From: Portunus trituberculatus
Lineage: Eukaryota > Arthropoda > Malacostraca > Decapoda > Portunidae
NCBI RefSeq assembly: GCF_017591435.1
Contig: NC_059304.1
Location: 29,260,520 to 29,324,519 of the forward strand
Reading direction: 5' to 3'
Length of the DNA stretch: 64,000 bases
Both the position numbers and the translations under genes were made by a program. Each line of letters starts with the position of its first letter. Positions within the stretch are counted from its first letter, which is position 1. The notes under the pieces were generated by a model, which worked only from the letters and a program-made list of their open reading frames with translations, ran no database searches and was not told the origin of the DNA. Positions 60,530-64,000 of this stretch are shown here, piece after piece.

Positions 60530-61246
60530 TACTACTTTTCCTTCCTGCTGGAAGTTTGCCTACATTCAGCCTGTTCCTAAAAAGGGTGACCGCTCCAATC
60601 CCTCAAATTACCATCCAATACTTTAATCTCTTGCTTGTCTAAAGTTTTTGAATCTATCCTGAATAGGAAGATTCTCAAACATCTGTCACTTCACAATCTT
60701 CTGTCTAATCGCCAGTATGGTTTCCGTCAAGGTCGCTCTACTGGTGATCTTCTGGCTTTCCTTACCGAGTCTTGGTCATCCTCTTTTAGAGATTTCGGTG
60801 AAAGTTTTGCTGTGGCGTTAGACATATCAAAAGCTTTTGATAGACTCTGGCATAAAGCTTTCATTTCCTAACTGCCCTCCTACAGCTTCTATCCTTCTCT
60901 CTGCAACTTTATATCAAGTTTCCTTTCTGACTGTTCTATTGCTGCTGTGGTAGACAGCCACTGTTGCTCTCCTAAATCTATTAATAGTGGAGTTCCTCAG
61001 GGTTCTGTCCTGTCACCAACTCTCTTTCTATTATTCATTAATGACCTTCTTAACCAAACTTCTTGCCCTATCCACTCCTACGCTGATGATACCACCTTAC
61101 ATCTTTCCACATCCTTTCAGAGACGACCAACCCTTCAGGAAGTCAACAGATCACACAGGGACACCATAGAATGTCTGACTTCCGATATTTCAACTGTCTC
61201 CCTTTTCCACAATGAATATCCTCCTCAGTCTGTCCTTTGCTCATAA
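60530..61246 (+). pseudogene. D2 reverse transcriptase
   Basis: I-Q-P-V-P-K-K-G-D-R-S-N near 60570. Frame 60635-60871: S-K-V-F-E-S-I-L-N-R-K, Q-Y-G-F-R-Q-G-R-S and A-L-D-I-S-K-A-F-D-R-L-W (motif A), ending at a TAA. Frame 60947-61246: S-G-V-P-Q-G-S-V-L-S-P and S-Y-A-D-D-T-T-L (motif C). Both catalytic Asp are present. A deletion near 61200 removes the block after the palm. Confidence 0.85.
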
Positions 61247-61807
61247 TCTTAACTGGAAACTTCACATCTCATCTCTTGCTAAAACAGCTTCTATGAAGTT
61301 AGGTGTTCTGAGGCGTCTCCACCAGTTTTTCTCGCCCCTCCAACTGCTTACTCTATATTAAGGCCTTATCTGCCCTTGTATGGAGTACTCTTCACATGTT
61401 TGGGGAGGTTCCAGTCACACAGTTTTACTAGATAGGGTGGAATCTAAAGCTTTTCATCTCATCAACTCCTCTCCTCTGACTAACTGTCTTCAGCTTCTTT
61501 CTCACCACCGAAATGTTGCATCCCTTTCTATCTTTTATCGCTATTTTCATGCCAACTGATCTTGCTAACTGCATGCCTCCCCTCCTCCTGCAGCCTCTGC
61601 ACAAGGCTTTCTTCTTCTTCTCATCCCTATTCTGTCCAACTCTCTAATGCAAGAGTTAACCAGTACTCTCAATCATTCATCCCTTTCACTGGTAAACTCT
61701 GGAACTCCCTCCCTGCATCTGTATTTCTGACTTCCTACAACTTGTCTTCTTTTAAGAGGGAGGTATCGAGGCATTTGCTGACACTTTCCCACTTTTTAGA
61801 GCGCTAG
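61219..61807 (+). pseudogene. D2 ORF2 C-terminal region
   Basis: Read across frames: L-S-F-A-H-N-L-N-W-K-L-H-I-S, L-R-R-L-H-Q-F-F, R-N-V-A-S-L-S-I-F-Y-R-Y-F. Then, in 61562-61807, N-A-R-V-N-Q-Y-S-Q-S-F-I-P-F, K-L-W-N-S-L-P-A-S-V-F and V-S-R-H-L-L. Function unknown beyond belonging to ORF2. Confidence 0.8.
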
Positions 61808-61903
61808 CACTCGAGTGGGTCTTTTTTTTTATATTTCCTTTTTTTTTTTTTTTTTTGTCCTTGGCTGGCCTTCTCCCCTACATAGAAAAAATAATAATAA
61901 ATA

Positions 61904-62040
<137 letters not shown>

Positions 62041-62566
62041 GTGGTACCTTGAGATGCAAGTTGCCTGAGATACAAATTTTTTGAGGTACGAGCTACAATT
62101 TGATCATTACCAGCAAAATTTTGAGATACTAATCATGCTCAGGGATGTTGCCATTGAAGGCGGTGGCTCAGCCCATCGGTATAACCTCAGCTGAGCTAGT
62201 ATCTACGCGTTTCCTGTGGATCTCATGCACTGTGATTGTTCTTTCATCATTTTCACACTATTTGCTGACTTTTTTTGTCTAAAGGAAGTGCAGTTTATGT
62301 TTAATGTTTACGTGTCAATGGTGCATGCATCATTTCCTCCCTCCCTCCTCCTCCTCCTCCACCACTTATCACCATTAACCAAAAACGTCCGTCTCCAAGG
62401 TAAGAACACTACATAAACTTCTGTTATTTTATATATTTTTTATGCATTGATAAGTATGCATGTGTACGTAACTGAAAAGGCAAAACAAATTTCTCCTATC
62501 TCCCCCTACCTCCTCTACCAACGCTTATCTCGGAGGGGGGAGAACAATGTAAACAAACCTCTTGGC

Positions 62567-62609
<43 letters not shown>

Positions 62610-62612
62610 AAG

Positions 62613-63320
62613 TATTGCATTTGATGGCTCATAAGACACATGGGCTCAAAAGACGCATCCAGTTTCGGAAGACATTGAAATGAAAAAAAAAAAAAAAAAG
62701 GTATATGAGCGGATTTAAACTCTGAATATGAAGTGAGGGATTTAATCTGCCATTTGAAGACTCGCATTTAGATCATTATTAAATCCCAGTATTTTGCATT
62801 TAAAACTTTAATAATTGTTAGTAGCTTATGTACCAATCTTGTTGTGAGATGTAAACACATACCTGGCATATGGCGTCAGCACTGACTGAGAGACTACAGA
62901 CCTAATAATCATATTTTTTTTCTTTTACAAGTATGTAAGGTGAGAATGTTAAATGACAGGTGCAATTTTAACTATGTGAAAGTGTGTCTTACCTCAAGGA
63001 GTAACACTGTAAAGAATGCAGTGAGTCTTGCCCACGTCAAGATCAAGATCACCAATCATGTATTTTGTTTTGGTTCATGTCATGTATGGAAATTCTTCCT
63101 GACTAGTGTCATTCTATGTGAATTATCGATAAATATTACCTATTATATATTATCTTTGAAGAAAGAGTTGTTTTGTGGTGTTGATTTTATAGCCTGTTAC
63201 AATACATTGATCACCAACCATTGCCTCAGTACTGAACCTTGGCCTCATAGGACACAAGCCCATTTCCTGAGACTTTTTTTGGGGAGAAAAGGTGCGTCTT
63301 ATGAACCATCAAATACGATA
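62613..63320. mobile_element. Family K TIR element nested in Z (K2)
   Basis: TATTGCATTTGATGGCTCAT and (minus) TATCGTATTTGATGGTTCAT. 708 bp, related to K1 in reverse. It contains an A18 run at 62682-62699. The TA at each side fits a TA-type target. Confidence 0.65.
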
Positions 63321-63419
63321 TTTTACCAGCTTTTGAAGGTCTACAATTTCATTTCTTTCTTCTTTTGATTAAGGGTAACTTAGTATGAAGTGGGCTAGGT
63401 TTTCTTCTAAATGATATAA

Positions 63420-63709
63420 TGAGCAAATTGTGTATCAGTGCAGTGTGTTACAGCCTGCCTGTAACATATTCCACTACCATCACCTCCTCCGCTTGTTACC
63501 TCGTTCGCCACTTCTCCACCTCCCCTTCCACGTCACCGTCTCGTGAACCTTCCACGCCACCATCTCATGAACCCTCCACATCACCGTCTCATGAAGCCCT
63601 GCTACTGTACCGAAGTTGGATTCACGCGGCCCCATTCGACTCCAGCGGCAGTGTTAAAGCAAGCTCGGCTTTCTGGAAAGTCAGTCGAGGTCCAGGCCTC
63701 AACCAGTGA
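63420..63709 (+). pseudogene. Ser/Pro-rich frame in Z, possible transposase C-terminus
   Basis: An open 96-codon frame has three near-repeats of S-P-S-x-E-P-S-T-(S/P)-P from a 24-bp tandem unit at 63528-63599. Low-complexity S/P tails like this occur at the end of Tigger transposases, but no catalytic domain precedes it, so this is a weak family hint. Confidence 0.35.
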
Positions 63710-63892
63710 ACAAAATGCCTCTTGGACTACTGTGGGATCAACCATCACCCAGCACTTCACCACTGCGGCACCGCATAAGTATCACTTTCCCTCGTCCGTT
63801 TTTTCCACATTGCCTCCATATATGATTAGTATTATTGTTAGGTATTAAGTTGGGTTCTTTATTGTTGTATTTATTTCTGTGTTATATGTATA

Positions 63893-63973
63893 TGTGTATG
63901 TTAGTTTCATGTTTCATGTTATATCTATGTATATGTTAGTTTCATGTTTCATGTTATATCTGTGTGTGTCAGT
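63893..63973. repeat. Short tandem repeat near right edge
   Basis: GTTAGTTTCATGTTTCATG and the following TTATATCT occur twice, period about 40 bp. A third unit is partial. Confidence 0.8.
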
Positions 63974-64000
63974 TTCATTATTGGGTTATTAAAATAGCTT

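Overview
This window looks like intron or intergenic DNA from a large, repeat-rich invertebrate genome. A decapod crustacean is the best guess. That is an inference from the mix of long (TA)n, (CA)n and (GA)n arrays, CR1/L2-like retrotransposons, BEL/Pao, and many Tigger/pogo-type TIR elements; no species marker was tested. There are no operons, tRNA or rRNA genes. The only host-gene piece I can name is one exon at 6468-6587 (minus) encoding the RanBP2-type zinc finger of an RYBP/YAF2 homologue, with both splice sites in place.

Layout. 1-1300: CR1-like fragment (minus). 1301-3572: 3' half of a BEL/Pao LTR retrotransposon (plus) with polypurine tract and 3' LTR. 3573-5516: 3' end of a second non-LTR family (D) split by a 1,251-bp piggyBac-type MITE. 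5517-7711: mostly single-copy DNA holding the RYBP exon. 7712-12840: Tigger-like fragment, then three CR1-like pieces (minus). 13057-15646: GC-richer, poly(A)-tailed non-LTR element (F, plus) followed by a 349-bp GA array. 16171-17792: Tigger-like and another TIR element side by side. 17940-20148: CR1-like copy C (plus). 20445-42630: about 22 kb of CR1-like copies of two families (A and B), nearly all on the minus strand and joined head to tail. The joins are usually a (CA)n tract that follows each element's own 3' tail repeat. 42642-62038: about 19 kb in which TIR elements alternate with (TA)n arrays. 62039-64000: a further Tigger-like element with another element nested in it.

How the parts relate. 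Nearly all coding sequence is retroelement ORF1 (coiled coil plus C-terminal RNA-binding-like domain) or ORF2 (endonuclease plus reverse transcriptase), mostly broken by stops and frameshifts. The exception is a 545-codon reverse transcriptase frame at 40683-42320. The TIR elements lack a full transposase, but several families (T, U, V, L) keep a decayed N-terminal helix-turn-helix region. Simple-sequence tracts appear to act as landing sites: CR1-like elements sit in the (CA)n tails of earlier copies, and TA-targeting elements sit in (TA)n arrays. TTAA-targeting elements sit inside other repeats, and intact paralogues in the window show their empty sites. I found no clearly new gene system. 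The most interesting signals are the tail-to-head retroelement array, the MITE/(TA)n alternation, the canonical piggyBac end architecture and the isolated RYBP exon.

Family labels (A, B, C, D, F, H, J, K, L, M, Q, R, S, T, U, V, W, X, Y, Z, P) are mine for this window only.
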